NCBI GenBank assembly: GCA_963969365.1
Contig: OZ017758.1
Location: 2,232,001-2,296,000, forward strand
Direction of reading: 5' to 3'
From: Asterochloris sp. CNOR1
Taxonomy: Eukaryota > Chlorophyta > Trebouxiophyceae > Trebouxiales > Trebouxiaceae
DNA length: 64,000 nucleotides
In this document: piece by piece, positions 48,701-59,363 of the stretch
Numbering within the stretch: the first letter of the stretch is position 1
Layout: each line of letters opens with the position of its first letter
Translations under genes and position numbers: made by a program
Notes under the pieces: model-generated
The model's input: only the letters and a program-made list of their open reading frames with translations
Told to the model about the DNA's origin: nothing
Database searches by the model: none

Positions 48701-48778
48701 ACTGCGGATCACGAGCGTCGCTCACTCGACCCAGGAGGCCATGTCTCAGAACCACTGCCGCACCCCAAGCAGCACTGA
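39760..48778 (+). CDS. Receptor-like protein kinase (TKL type) with glycosylation-rich ectodomain
   Basis: Sixteen exons: 39760-40294, 40765-40937, 41390-41491, 42265-42474, 42907-43138, 43524-43582, 43843-43975, 44271-44410, 44918-45007, 45505-45609, 45844-45987, 46411-46469, 46705-46798, 47284-47408, 47837-47972 and 48224-48778; 2892 nt, 963 aa. A hydrophobic segment near residue 80 (QAVVVLLLALLPASTAAAG) looks like a signal anchor or late signal peptide; an internal start may be used. The ectodomain (to about residue 410) carries about ten N-x-S/T sequons (NYS, NRT, NWT, NMT, NLT, NAT, NVT). A transmembrane helix (GVIVGPVVGGVALLAVVL) is followed by the stop-transfer RRKRRQ. The kinase domain has GEGSFGK, VAIKEL, EVEIMKSL, HCDLKTSN in place of HRDLK, SDVGLA in place of DFG, APELL and ADVYSFGVVLHELV. 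The tail is Ser/Pro-rich. The ligand is unknown. Confidence 0.85.
41910..42310 (+). repeat. Copies of acceptor plus exon head (receptor kinase exon at 42265)
   Basis: CTGCAG followed by ATGACRNGCC-like sequence recurs at 41916, 41983 and 42075 before the functional exon at 42265 (ATGACGGGGCCTGCCCTGG). The 42075 copy is followed by GTTCGCTTCACGGCA, matching CCCCTTCACGGTGG of the exon. Confidence 0.7.
42440..42725 (+). repeat. Copy of exon tail plus donor 237 bp into the intron
   Basis: The exon ends CAGGATCTGACCGGCTCAGA ... with GT at 42475. The intron contains CGGGACCTGACTGGCGCAGA ... with GTGAGC at 42712, a near match over about 40 bp. Confidence 0.85.
47640..47860 (+). repeat. 105-bp duplication of kinase exon head
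   Basis: The exon at 47837 (CTGCCTGAAGGTGGACGTCC, protein CLKVDVHVRPTA) has a copy starting 47732 (CTGCCTGGTGGTGGATGTTC, protein CLVVDVQLQRTA) with its own GTGTGCAG acceptor, and a partial older unit from about 47650. The copy reaches a stop after about 15 codons. Confidence 0.85.
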
Positions 48779-50700
48779 ATACCTCCCAGCATAACTCTGC
48801 AACTGAACCCTCTTCACCCCTCAAGCGAGCAGGGACACCCAAACCCCACCTGCCCTCCGCCATTTCATGCTGAATCCCTGCGGCCCTTCATTTTGGCTTT
48901 CCTGTCGCCGCCCAGTCCCTCTGGTGTGTCCGGTTGTTCCCAGCCTGCTGGCCAGCATCTCTCCCTCATGTGCAACAATACATGTATTGTGCCTCTAAGT
49001 CGGGCCCCACACATCTGGTCCCTCACTCAGGATGTCCGTCACAGGCCGCCCATGATGCTATGGCGCCCAGGCACAGTCAGACTTCAGCCCATCTGCTTGG
49101 CTGTGTGCTGAATTCCTGGCTGACTGAGCACACCAGTTGAAAACCCTCTGTTTGAAGATGAGCTGCATTGCTTGCCCGCTTGAATTGCTCCGCAGCTCAT
49201 GTTCAAAGCTCGTGTTACCAGTGCAACTTTACAGTTGTGTGTTGGGGCACTGCACTTGCCTCAGTCAGTGAGTCAGGACAGCAAGGTGATGCAGAGTCCC
49301 CTCTGAGCAAGTGCGGTGAAGCCATCAGTGGGGTCTGAGCGTGCTGGTGATACTGTTGTCAGCCATGATTTGCTGATCAGTGCACTAGTGGCAGCATTTC
49401 CAGCCGGGTTTACATGTGTGCAGCCATCCCAGCTGCCTCAACAGGTCTGTGCACAGATCATGCCTGCAGGAACACCTCTGATTCCATGGAGAGCCACTTT
49501 GTGACCAAAGGCCACCTGCCAATGCCAGCACAGCCTGTCATCTTGCTTCATGCAATTCCCATCCCAATCATCGTCAGCTGCATGACTCTCTTCTCATACT
49601 GCACATAGCTTGGGGGGCGTCAGAAGCAGCCGTGCGCATGCCGCAGGACATGACGTGGCTGCAGCAATCTGAAGGCAGCATTGCACAGTGCAAAACAGCA
49701 CTCTGCGATATGTGTGCGCTGTAAGGCAGGCATGCACCATGCAGCAAGGAAAGCGCCAGCCAGAGCAACAGTGCGATTGACTCAGCCGTCGGCTTACAGT
49801 ACGCTGCTCAGAAGACTCAATGGCAGACATTGCTGGAAAAACCAAGGGCCTTACTGCTGTTTTTGCACAGGAGCCCAGAAGTGCTTCTGACATCTCTGCG
49901 CTCCAGCCAGATGTAGCAGGTGTGACAGCCTCTGCTGCTTCGAGTTCTTTCCCACAGTCTACATGGCCTGCTAAGTTCTTGGGCCAAAGCCACATCTGCT
50001 TCATGTTCAGGCATCAGCCTCCACAGAAGCTGATATTGACAACATCAAGATTGACAACACCAAGAGCCTCTAGATCGAAGAGTCTCTGCTGCTCCCCATC
50101 TTGTTCGCTGTCTGCAAAACGGGTCGTTTCTGCAACACAGCACGCAGCGCCTGTAACAGCGCCTGTGGCAGCGCCTCCTGTCAGTGTACTCGCAGGACAG
50201 GTGAGAGCTGCTACTGCAACCCAAGTTTTCTTCCCGGCTGTGAGGTCTCTGACACCTGCCTGGCCACCTACCCTCCCTCCTCAGCACGGTCTTTGTGTTT
50301 TCTCAGCAATCCAGCTCCACCTGTCATGGTCGCCTGCTGGCATGCAGGTGTCACCTCCAGCTCTGTGCTGAGGTGAGCCTGAAGAAGCTTGACAAGATGC
50401 TGTCAGCATCTGCACTGAGAGACCTGTTGCACTATCTCCTATTGGATTTATCAATTTTTCCTGTTGCAGTGCAGGGCTGCTGCCAGATCTTATCAGAGGC
50501 AGGACTTGCCTGTGGCAACCTCGTGAAGCCAGAGTAGTGCCTGTCTCAGCTTGGTAAAGCTGCAGCAAGCCTGGCTGCAGCAGGCAGCCTGTAGACTGCT
50601 GACATGTTGCATGACTTCTGCTGGCCAAGCTCAACTTGTTTCATTGGGAGACAGCTTCTCGGGAGCCACAGCATCGTGACACCGTGACATTGCATGCAGG
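48779..50700. other. Intergenic region
   Basis: Downstream of the receptor kinase stop. A plus-strand reading frame at 49820-50371 is Ser/Ala/Pro-rich, but its composition alone does not support a gene and I find no family match. Nothing else stands out. Confidence 0.4.
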
Positions 50701-52348
50701 ATGGCTGCCCCAGACCGTACAGCGTTGCTGGGACGCTTGAAGCATTGTGCTGCACAGCAGGCAGGGCTCAATGAGGAGATGACACTCCTTGCTGACAGCA
50801 TCGAGGCATTGGTTGAGCATGCGGGTGGCAGAGCTGCAGAGGTGTGCTAGATATGAGTTGTTCACCACTGCAGTTTGCTTGCACGAGATGTTTATAGGGG
50901 AGTATGGCTCTCTGACGGCGCACTCGGCAGTGGGTCATCAAGGTGTGGGCACGCAACATCTATACCGTGCGTCTCACAGGCATGAGCATGGTGCTAGTTT
51001 GCAACTGAGTCTGTCGGCTCCTGTGTAGGACACTGATTGGGCACAAACCACCGGGCTGCCATGCTGGGCAAGTTGCCTCAGCAACACCCTTCCAGTTTGC
51101 ATAGTCGCCTGCAACAGCTGCAAGGCTTTGTTTGGCCTCGACAGATGATATGCTGACTGACATGCCCATGCTCCAAAGACGTGCGGTCAGCTCTCCAATG
51201 CAGGCAGCACGGGCTTTTAAGGCCGCACTCAATGCAAAAAGTGCATTATCGGCGGCTTTCAGCACCTCCTTGGCTGTTGCCGATGAAGCCTTGATCCTTG
51301 TAGAGGCTCTTGACGCCAGGCTCTTCTCTGTTGAGGGAGAGCTGACTAATGTTAAGGGACAGCCTGGAGCGCCTGAAAAACCTGGCTACCCTGTGCGACC
51401 CGGTTGGCCTCTTCCAGGACATCATTCCAGATCGCCTAGGCCATGCTAGCTGGGGCTTGATGAGCAGTGTATAATGAATCGTGAGAGGAACAAGCCCACT
51501 GCGCAGCAGCTCACCATGCAGCGGCTGGCGACTGTCCTCAAGCAAGAAGGCTTGAGCCTGGCTGTATGGGATGACCTCAAAGATGTTGCTGCAGCAAGCA
51601 ATTCAGCATCTCATCAAGGCAAAGGGGTTGCCCCTGTGCTTATGCTGCACATGGTCCAGACTGGCAAGCTGATGTCCCCTGACTTGGCACCCCAGCAGCA
51701 GTCAGTAAAGCAAGTGCTGCTGTACCTGCACACCCATGGTTACCGCTGAATGTGTCATGAGCTTTCTCCCCTTCTCCTACAATTTTGCATGTAACATTTG
51801 GAGAGTGCCACAGGTTGCCAAGACAGACCTTCTACTGTGTCTGTTTGTCACACTGCAGCTATTGGAGGATCTGAATTGCGATCACATCCATGGCTTTGTG
51901 TCAGCAGTTAGCAAGCGGGAGCCAGGCAAGGTGCTTTATGCAGAGGTGGCGTGGCAAACTGTCAATGCGTCCAGCTCGGAGCCGCCAGTGGCTCGGGAGG
52001 GGCCGGCAGTCAATATGCGCTGCATGCCAGCTGCATACCAGCCAGTGGCCGATCTGACAGGCGCACTGGTGTAGGCCGTTGTGCCTCATGACGCTGGCAG
52101 CTCACCAGGCAGGCTGCCAGTTGCGCCAGCAGCATTCACATGTCCTGCGGGGTGTACTGCATGATGCTCATGGCTTTCTGGATCGGCGAACTTTTCGCCA
52201 AACGCATCCCTCTGGACCTGGGGGCCCCCACTCCTGCAGGGCATCTGGGCCCGCAGCTGGCTTGCCCTGTCTCTGGCCAGCAACCAGCTGCTGCTGTTGA
52301 GCCTTGCTGCCTGGCCAGACATCCTTTGCTGAAGAAGCCTGCTTGATT
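50701..52348 (+). CDS. Possible small or degraded gene, product unknown
   Basis: Three segments look mildly coding on the plus strand: 50701-50841 (ATG start, helical: LLGRLKHCAAQQAGLNEEMT), about 51140-51345 (AARAFKAALNAKSALSAA, ending in a coiled-coil-like EALDARLFSVEGEL) and 51474-51749 (starts MNRERNKPTAQQL). A further segment near 52142 reads MSCGVYCMMLMAFWIG, faintly like the Cys loop of Ulp1/SENP proteases (DCGVF). I could not join the segments with consistent phases: the obvious donor at 50842 and the acceptor near 51146 disagree. The opposite strand at 51265-50960 is also open. This may be a decayed gene or element. Confidence 0.25.
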
Positions 52349-52735
52349 GCCTGCCTGTTGCCACTTCGACGTTGACTTTGTGCTCCATGTATACCCCACC
52401 CCAACCCCACACCTATCCCCTTGGCCACATATGTGCACACAGAGCGCTCAAGGTGCGGAAGGTGGAAACCGGAGAGGGGGGTTGGAGGAGGTAATCTCCT
52501 TGATTCGTGGGTATCCTCCTCCTTTTTTGCTTTTTGCAATGGCCGCCCTCGTCGATGCCACACTTTTTAGGTCTCGGTCAACGGGGCCCTCTTTTCTCGA
52601 AAGCAAGTCTCAGCACCCAGCAGGAGTCCGACACCAAATGCAGGCTGCTGATATAAAGCCAAGCCCCTACGAGCCTGGAGTATACTTTGTCAAGGATCAA
52701 TCTTGGCAGGCAAGCATGAGTGCCCCCTTGATTAC

Positions 52736-55700
52736 ATGGTGCAGCTTCGGCTGGACGAAACTCAGATTCTGCAGGTTGGGGAGAGATATAAGCTCCTCAG
52801 GCTTCTTGGCACGGGATCCTTTTCCTCTGTGTGCCTGGCGGAGGACACTGAGACATGCACGCAGGTCTGTGTAATACTCCAGTCCCACAATCTGTGTCCC
52901 CGCACAATCTTGGAGGTCCTCGGCATTGATGAGAGAAACCTCTGCAATGCGCGGTAATGTGCCACATCAGCCCTATCTTGGCCTTTATATCAGGGTGCCA
53001 GAGATGCCTGCAGCAGGCAGGAGGCAAGACCCCCTGCCAGACCTCCGCTTGTGAGTGCACCTAGCGTGAAGCATCTGACCATGCACCATTGTTGCACAGT
53101 CCCTTTGACACATGGCAGTGAAGTGCAGTCCTGCCTGTCCTGAGCAACAACCCGCTGCTTGCCGGCTGCATGTGCGGGTGGCATTCAGCAGCATCTTTGA
53201 TGTGCTGGACAGCCTCTCCTGTGCCTGGTGGTGCGAGTGCAGGCCACGGTACAGGCGCAGGCACAGGGGCCTGAGCAGCCTCCTACTTGCCTGCTGCCAG
53301 TGTAGCCAGGAGCATCTTCGACATGCTGGACAGCCTCTCATGTATGCGCTGCATGTGCAGGTGGCAGTGAGGAAATTTTCCCCTGATATGCTTGAACAGC
53401 CTTTCACAAGCTTGCAGCATCAGTGCAGTAGAATGTCCCTGTCGTGCTGAGCAGCCCCTGTCATGCCCCCAGGGTGGCTGCAAAGCGCATGTCAAATGTG
53501 CTCAGCAGCCCCTCACTTGCTTGTTGTTAGTGCCACGCTGAACAGCCTGTTGCATGCCTGCTGCAGGTGCAGGTGGCTGTGATGCGCATCCCCGTCGACA
53601 GTCAAGCGCATCCTTCTGCTTGCATGCTCGTTGAAGCCATTCCTGACATGCTGAACAGCCACTCACGTGGCCGCTGCTGCAAATGCAGGTGGCCGTGAAG
53701 CGCATTCCTGATGTGCTAAGCAGCCCTGAGCAGGTCAAGCGCGTGCTGAGGGAGGTGTGCATCCTGCGCCGCCTGTCCCACCCCTTCGTCATCAGCCTGC
53801 TGGATGCCTTCGTCAAGCCTGCAGCCCAGGGTGCGCTTTCTGCTCTGAGGTCACGTCTGGGGCTTTATGATGCTGCTGCTCGGAAGGCAACGGTCTAGCC
53901 TGCTGCTCCAGGCCCTCGCCCACAGGACTGGCCCAGCGAGGTAGCGGCACATGCGTGCCTGCTGCAATGTCAGCAGCCTGCTGTGTGCTGCAGTCAGGCC
54001 TGCTGCACACCAGCCCAGCCTGCCTGCTGGATGGCGCTGCCAAGCCTGCTGCCTCTGCACGTGTGTCCAGGGCGGCAGCAGCTCCGGCGTGGCTGCCATC
54101 TCAGACAGCTCACAGCCTTCAACAGGGTCCTGCATGGATGAGTGAGCTTTGGGAAACAGGCTGAGGACGCCGGCCATCACATCAGCTCTGGCAAGGTGGC
54201 CATGTGGCAGGCTATGCCCTGATGGGCCTGCAGATTGCCAGGCACACAATTGTGCACCGTCCAGCGCTGAGACAAGCTGACCAGCCTGACTTCGCATCAC
54301 CTGCTTCAGGGCCCTTCAAGATGCGAGGCGGAAAGATTGTGTACACCAGCCTGGACGTCTACATTGTCACTGAGTACGCAGATGGCGGAGACCTGTTCCA
54401 CCTCAGGTGGGCCACGCCACACAGCATGTGTGGATGACCCTCAGTGCAGATGGCACCTGAAGTGCTTCTAGGCTGCTGCATAAGTTGCAGTCCCTATTGG
54501 GTACAGTAACACATTTGCCTCCCGCTCATGATGCAAATAGCTGTATGTGCTTCTCATAAACCACCAGCTCCGGCAGCTGTCGGTGACTTCAAAAGCTTCT
54601 GACCAGCCAAGCCAAGCCAAGACATGGCAGCCTAGTGTGAGCAACTTACACTCAAATGTCAATTGCAGGGGCCAGCTGTCCTCAGACGATGTGCAGTTGC
54701 TGATGTGGCAGATGCTGCACGCAGTCAAGTACCTGCATGCCAACAATGTCTGGCACCGCGACCTCAAGTCGGCCAACGTTCTGACCACAGTACAGCAAGG
54801 GCACCGCATTGTCAAGGTGGGCTGGGCATCGATGCTCAAGCCCTGTGTTGACGATTGTCCCTCAAGGCAGGCAATCGGCTCCACAACAGCTGCGCAACAC
54901 TCTTGAACACCTGATTTCTCACCAAAGAACAGGGCTCAATCCTTGCAGGCTGCTGCAGCACCGGTGCTCCGCTGATGCAGGGGTGCACGCCCTGTCTTGA
55001 CGCGTTTGGCCTCCTGGCTGCTGCAGGTGGCTGACTTCGGCTCCGCCCGTTCGGCAACCCAGGAGGGGTATGCTGATGCTGCACAGGTCCCACCACAGGA
55101 GTCGGCCGCCACCACCTCAGAGCCAGGTGGAGTGCAGCGGGTCTTGGTGAGCGTTGACTTAGTCGGAAGCACCAGAATGCGCAGCTCCCTCAGTGCTGCA
55201 AGTGCATGCGCTGCAGCCGAAGTGCCGGCGGTCACCCGCAGGCACAGCGTCCTTGGGTAGTTGTGTGAGTGGCCGGTCATGTGCTGACTGGTCGAAGCCA
55301 AGCACAGCTGTTCGGCAATCTCCTTTCTGAACTGTGCGCTGTCAGCACACGTTAGTCCGATCAGCATCGCTTTGGCTGCAACATGTGGCTCCTCAGGTGC
55401 AGCACTCGCACGCAGCGCTTCCTTTGCGGCGCACAGCGCCCTCAAGGCATGCTATTGTCTGTCTGGCCTGCAGAGCAGGAAGCCGCCCATCACCCCCACC
55501 ACCTCTCGGCGACAGGTCAAGCACACAGACTCCTTCACGCAGCTGGCCAAGGGTGGGGGCAGTGAGGCGATGCAGGTGCAGGCCAGCGATCTGTTTGTGC
55601 AGACAGGTGACGCTGTGTGAGCATGCAGGGGCCACAGCTGCAGGATGACTGAAGTCATCCAGCCCAGCGACCTCACCTGGCACAGCCTCACAGTGTGGCA

Positions 55701-58632
55701 GCGCTCTGATTCCCAGTGCACATCATGCCGCAGCGACGCACTGGCGGCTGCATATTCTGCATGCAGGTGCCCACAGTATGACAGCCACCTGAGATAGTAC
55801 ACCTCGTGCCGCTGCAACTTGCTGGCGTCTTCACACTTGCATGCACCCTGCCTGGTGCAGCGCCCAGGTGTCCTGCCTCATGAATCAAATGCCACGCTGC
55901 AGCAGCCCACAAACCCATGCACAGAGATTGGTGCAGGAGCCCACCCTGCCAACACAAGCCACACTGCATGCTCATCTTTTGGTGCTGGTCTCAATCCTGC
56001 TCTCCTCTGATGAAGGCAGGTGGAACTCACGCCTTGCCACCTGGACAGGGCTGGGCGGTGCAAAGCTGAGGTTCCTGCCAGGAAGAGCTGTTTTGCGCTG
56101 CCCCAGCTCATGATGGTGCTGCTTGGGCTTCACACATCAATGTCGGTGTACAACGGCAATTGTGCAGCCCGGGGTCTGAAGGTGACAGATCTGACTGACC
56201 CTGCAGGTACGGACGGCCCGCATGGCAACACAGGTCTCCTGTCCCCCCTGACTCGGATTGTGGCCACACCCTGCTACCGTGCACCAGAGGCAAGAAGCCA
56301 GCATTGCAATTCCCCTTCAAGCTGCTGCAGGAGCTACTCTGCCCTTGACACTTATTGTGCAGCTGTGATCAAGCATTGTTCATGAGGGTCTCATGTATGC
56401 GCTCACCCCTGCCCTGCTGAGTTTGGGCCTCATTTGCAGCCAACAGGCTGCCAGTGCATACATGACACCCTTGGCAGCCTTTTCATGTTTCAAGACAGCA
56501 TGGTTCCCCCCTCATCTCCCTCAAGCATGCAACACTTGATGCGTCGCCATATTCAGGTGGTCATGTCACGGGGCGGCTACACAGACTCCATCGACATGTG
56601 GAGCCTGGGCTGCATCTTTGGGGAGCTCCTGCAGAGGGTGGCCAAGATCGGGTCAGCCAGTACGCCCCGACTACAGGTGGCTCCGCTGTTTGCCATTACT
56701 GGCAGGCCCAGGACGCCCTGTGAAGGGTGAGCAGCTGCCCCACAATGTGCTGCTCGTGATTGGCAGTGGATGAGCTGACGCCCTGTTGTTCACGTCTGCC
56801 AAGCATGCTGCCCTCAACTGGCGTCTGTTTTGTCCCGACTGGTGTCATGTCCCTGTTGCCCTGCACAAGCCCAAGAGGCCTTTTGGCAGCTTGTGGCTAG
56901 CCTGGCCTTCACGTTGTAATGGGTGCTGTATGGCTGCATTCCGCTTCAATTCGACACGGCTAATCATCCTTGCTGAGGCCAACAATGTCAACGACTGCCT
57001 GTTCCTTCTGCCATGGAGTTTCACCATGTTAGTGAGCAGCAGTGGCCAGCCAGCACCAGCAATTGCAAGGAGTTGTGCAGCGGTGCTTGGCTGCTGGCTA
57101 CCGGGGCCGCCAGGGACACGACCTGAAGCATCAGCAGGAGTGCCTTGTAAGCAAGCCTCAGCCGGCACAATGTGGCAATCACAGCAGCATATGACTGGCA
57201 GCCCCTGCTGCTGCCAGGGAGACCTACCTGGACGGAGGTCACGAACTGCCAGCCAGCAGCATCACCCGCAAGGAGCTGCAGGCCCTGTTTGACGTGATTG
57301 GGACGCCCCACTGGTCCGACGTGGAGGCAGTGCAGTCCCCTGCCTGGCGCAAGTACCTGCAGCGCCTGCCAGGGCAGGCTCCATCCCTGTACAGGCAAGC
57401 CTGTGCAGCAGTCCATGCTGAAGGGCACAGGGTGTGCCTCTGCGGAGCCTGCTTGTTGACCATGCAGTGCCTGCCAAGACAGGCTTCCTTAAGCAGCCTG
57501 CCCTCATGCAGGGAAACCACCTGCTAGCATGCTGCACGCTGCAGGCTCCTGCTGCCCTGACTGGTATGCACCCAAGCACACTCATGTCACAGTACTCTGG
57601 CTGCAGACGTCTGTGCAGGGCTGGCAAGGCCGCCATGCACTTCCTGAGCCGGCTGCTCCCAGCCAAGCATCGTGCGCTCCTGCAGATGCACCAATGTGAA
57701 TGAATAGCGATAGAAAATTTGAGAGTTTCGCCATGCGGATGCTGGTACCCCTGCCTAGTACATGGACAGCAAAGTGCTCTGTGGCTGCAGGCGGCTTGGT
57801 AGCGCAGGCGAGCCTGCGGTGCACCTCCTGAGTCGGCTGTTGTCGTTCGACCCCTCGCGGCGCTGCAGCGCGGAGGAGGCGCTGGCACACGAGTATCTGA
57901 CTGCCGTGGAGGCTCAGGCCTCTGGGAACTTTGAGGGTGGGTGCAGCATGCATGACACTGCATGTGTTGCTGCTAGTCTGCCGGGGGGAGGTGGGTGGGC
58001 CCTGATAAAATCAGCAGAGGTGGGTCTGCAGTAATTCTTGCTGTATCACGTCTACCCACATGCAGCGGTGCTATTTGGCTAGAGTTGGTGTGCTGTGCAA
58101 TGTGTCCTGGACATACCAAGATGCAGTCACCTCCATCAAAGTCAGCGTGTCTTTGACCTGCACTTTGGCAAACAGACCTGGGGAACAGGGCTGTCTGTTC
58201 ATTTGAGCAGGCACTTTGCATCCCTGCAGATGATCAACGGGCAAGATGTGGGCTGCACGCGCATGCATTGTGCATTACTTTGCGGCATACGTGACCCTGC
58301 AGCTGCAAGCCACAGGTGAAGGTGCAGACAGCAGCTGCCCACTGAACACAATGCGGGCATTTTCGCACACATTGCTGAATGCCATCATGCAGAGACATCC
58401 AAGCAGTTTCCTATGTCTGGTCTCTGCAGACGGGCTGCCTGAGGTGGAGAGGGAGGCAGCCGCACCCACTGGGGAGGATGTCGCCAATGGGAAGCGCTCC
58501 CGGCGCACGTCCGTGACCGGCCTGAAGGAAGCAGTGGAGGAGGCTGAGCAGCAGGCGGCCAAGCGGGTCAAAGCTGGGGCTGGCAGCCTGGAGGGGCCAA
58601 TGCCAATGGCGCCAGGCAAGCTGCAGTTGTGA
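52736..58632 (+). CDS. MAPK-like CMGC protein kinase with long, altered activation segment
   Basis: Eleven exons: 52736-52864, 53689-53830, 54310-54406, 54669-54816, 55027-55146, 55474-55606, 56207-56289, 56557-56726, 57218-57394, 57791-57936 and 58430-58632; 1548 nt, 515 aa. Motifs in order: glycine loop GTGSFSSV, VAVKRIPDVLSSPEQVKRVL (MAPK-like VAIKKI...AKRTLRE), YIVTEYADGGDLF, the catalytic WHRDLKSANVL, VADFGSAR, then a segment of about 105 residues up to LTRIVATPCYRAPE, SIDMWSLGCIFGELL, ELQALFDVIGTP, LLSFDPSRRCSAEEAL. The VATxxYRAPE block is MAPK-like, but the usual TxY is TRI, so the Tyr phosphosite is absent, and the activation loop has an insert of roughly 75 residues. The C-terminus has a basic KRSRRTS patch. 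Two introns (56290-56556 and 57395-57790) are GC-AG. The start at 52736 could be preceded by a further exon. Confidence 0.82.
53175..53735 (+). repeat. Array of about eight decayed exon-head copies before the VAVK exon
   Basis: The exon at 53689 starts GTGGCCGTGAAGCGCATTCC and continues GATGTGCTAAGCAGCC. Diverged versions start at 53178 (VAFSSIFDVLDS), 53302 (VARSIFDMLDS), 53361 (VAVRKFSPDMLEQ), about 53428, 53474 (VAAKRMSNVLSS), about 53530, 53573 (VAVMRIPVD) and about 53638. Most sit behind a CAG. Spacing is irregular (about 45-125 bp), suggesting repeated rounds of duplication and trimming. Confidence 0.85.
57600..57710 (+). repeat. Full decoy copy of a kinase exon (184 bp upstream)
   Basis: The exon at 57791 encodes RRLGSAGEPAVHLLSRLL. 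A copy starting 57607, directly after GGCTGCAG, encodes RRLCRAGKAAMHFLSRLL in the same splice phase and then reaches a stop after about 30 codons. It could be spliced in place of the real exon and would truncate the kinase. Confidence 0.88.
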
Positions 58633-59363
58633 AGCCGCTGTGGGCAGATTTGCGACGCAGAGATAGGGAGTTTGGCCATGCAGCAGGGCTGCACTGGGCG
58701 CAGGTGCTGTCAGCCGCATCTGCCTGGCAGGGGAGCAGCAAGAGCAGCAGGCAGCCAGACAGGTAAATGCGGATGCTGAGATCCTGACAGGAGGCTCGCA
58801 ATATAGCAACCCTTGTGGGTGTGGTCGGTGACGTGGGGGACGAGAGGCGGGCATGCTGCGGGGTTGCACTGGGCGCAGAAACTGCCCGCCACATGTGCCT
58901 GGCGCGGGTCAGGCCAAGCCAACAAGATGATTTGTGGCAGTAGCTGAGCATCGGGCAGCTTTCTGACTGCAGGCAGGGCTGGGACACTGGACAGTGGCTT
59001 ATCTGTGGTGGCAGGCAGGATGCAGCCACTGCTTGGGCCAGGCTTGTCAACTGTGATTGGCGATGCAGGGTACTGCTTCACTTGCACAAGAAACTGAGGC
59101 GGCTGTGCAGGTGGTAGCCACACAGATCATAGCACCAGGGCAGACAGCCGCTGCGAATCCGACCGTGCCTCAAGCTGTCACAATCACATTGCGGCATGCT
59201 GCCTAGCCTGGGCATGGCCCCCAGGCTGTCTGCAGCATCTGCCTGGCCATGCAGGGTCACCAGATGAACAGTGCCAGGCAGCAAGCGTCTTACGCGCTTA
59301 TATGTTGCTGGGTGCTCGGGGGTCAAGCTGGCTCAGGCCCTCCTTCTGCTGAGTCACAACTGC
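58633..59363. other. Intergenic region with imperfect duplication
   Basis: Between the MAPK-like stop and the next predicted start. Two related blocks containing TGCAGCAGGGCTGCACTGGG / TGCGGGGTTGCACTGGG followed by GCGCAG and GCCNCATCTGCCTGGC-type sequence (about 58678 and 58856) are about 180 bp apart. No coding segment is recognised. Confidence 0.45.

Noticed and set aside
50960-51265. Minus-strand Ala-rich helical frame opposite the weak gene fragments
   Set aside because: Both strands are open here because of GCN/NGC symmetry; neither could be tied to splice sites with consistent phase, so I did not call it.
52142-52345. Ulp1/SENP-like protease motif (SCGVYC)
   Set aside because: Only a CGVY core matches; the expected His and Asp regions and the upstream Gln are not in the same frame.
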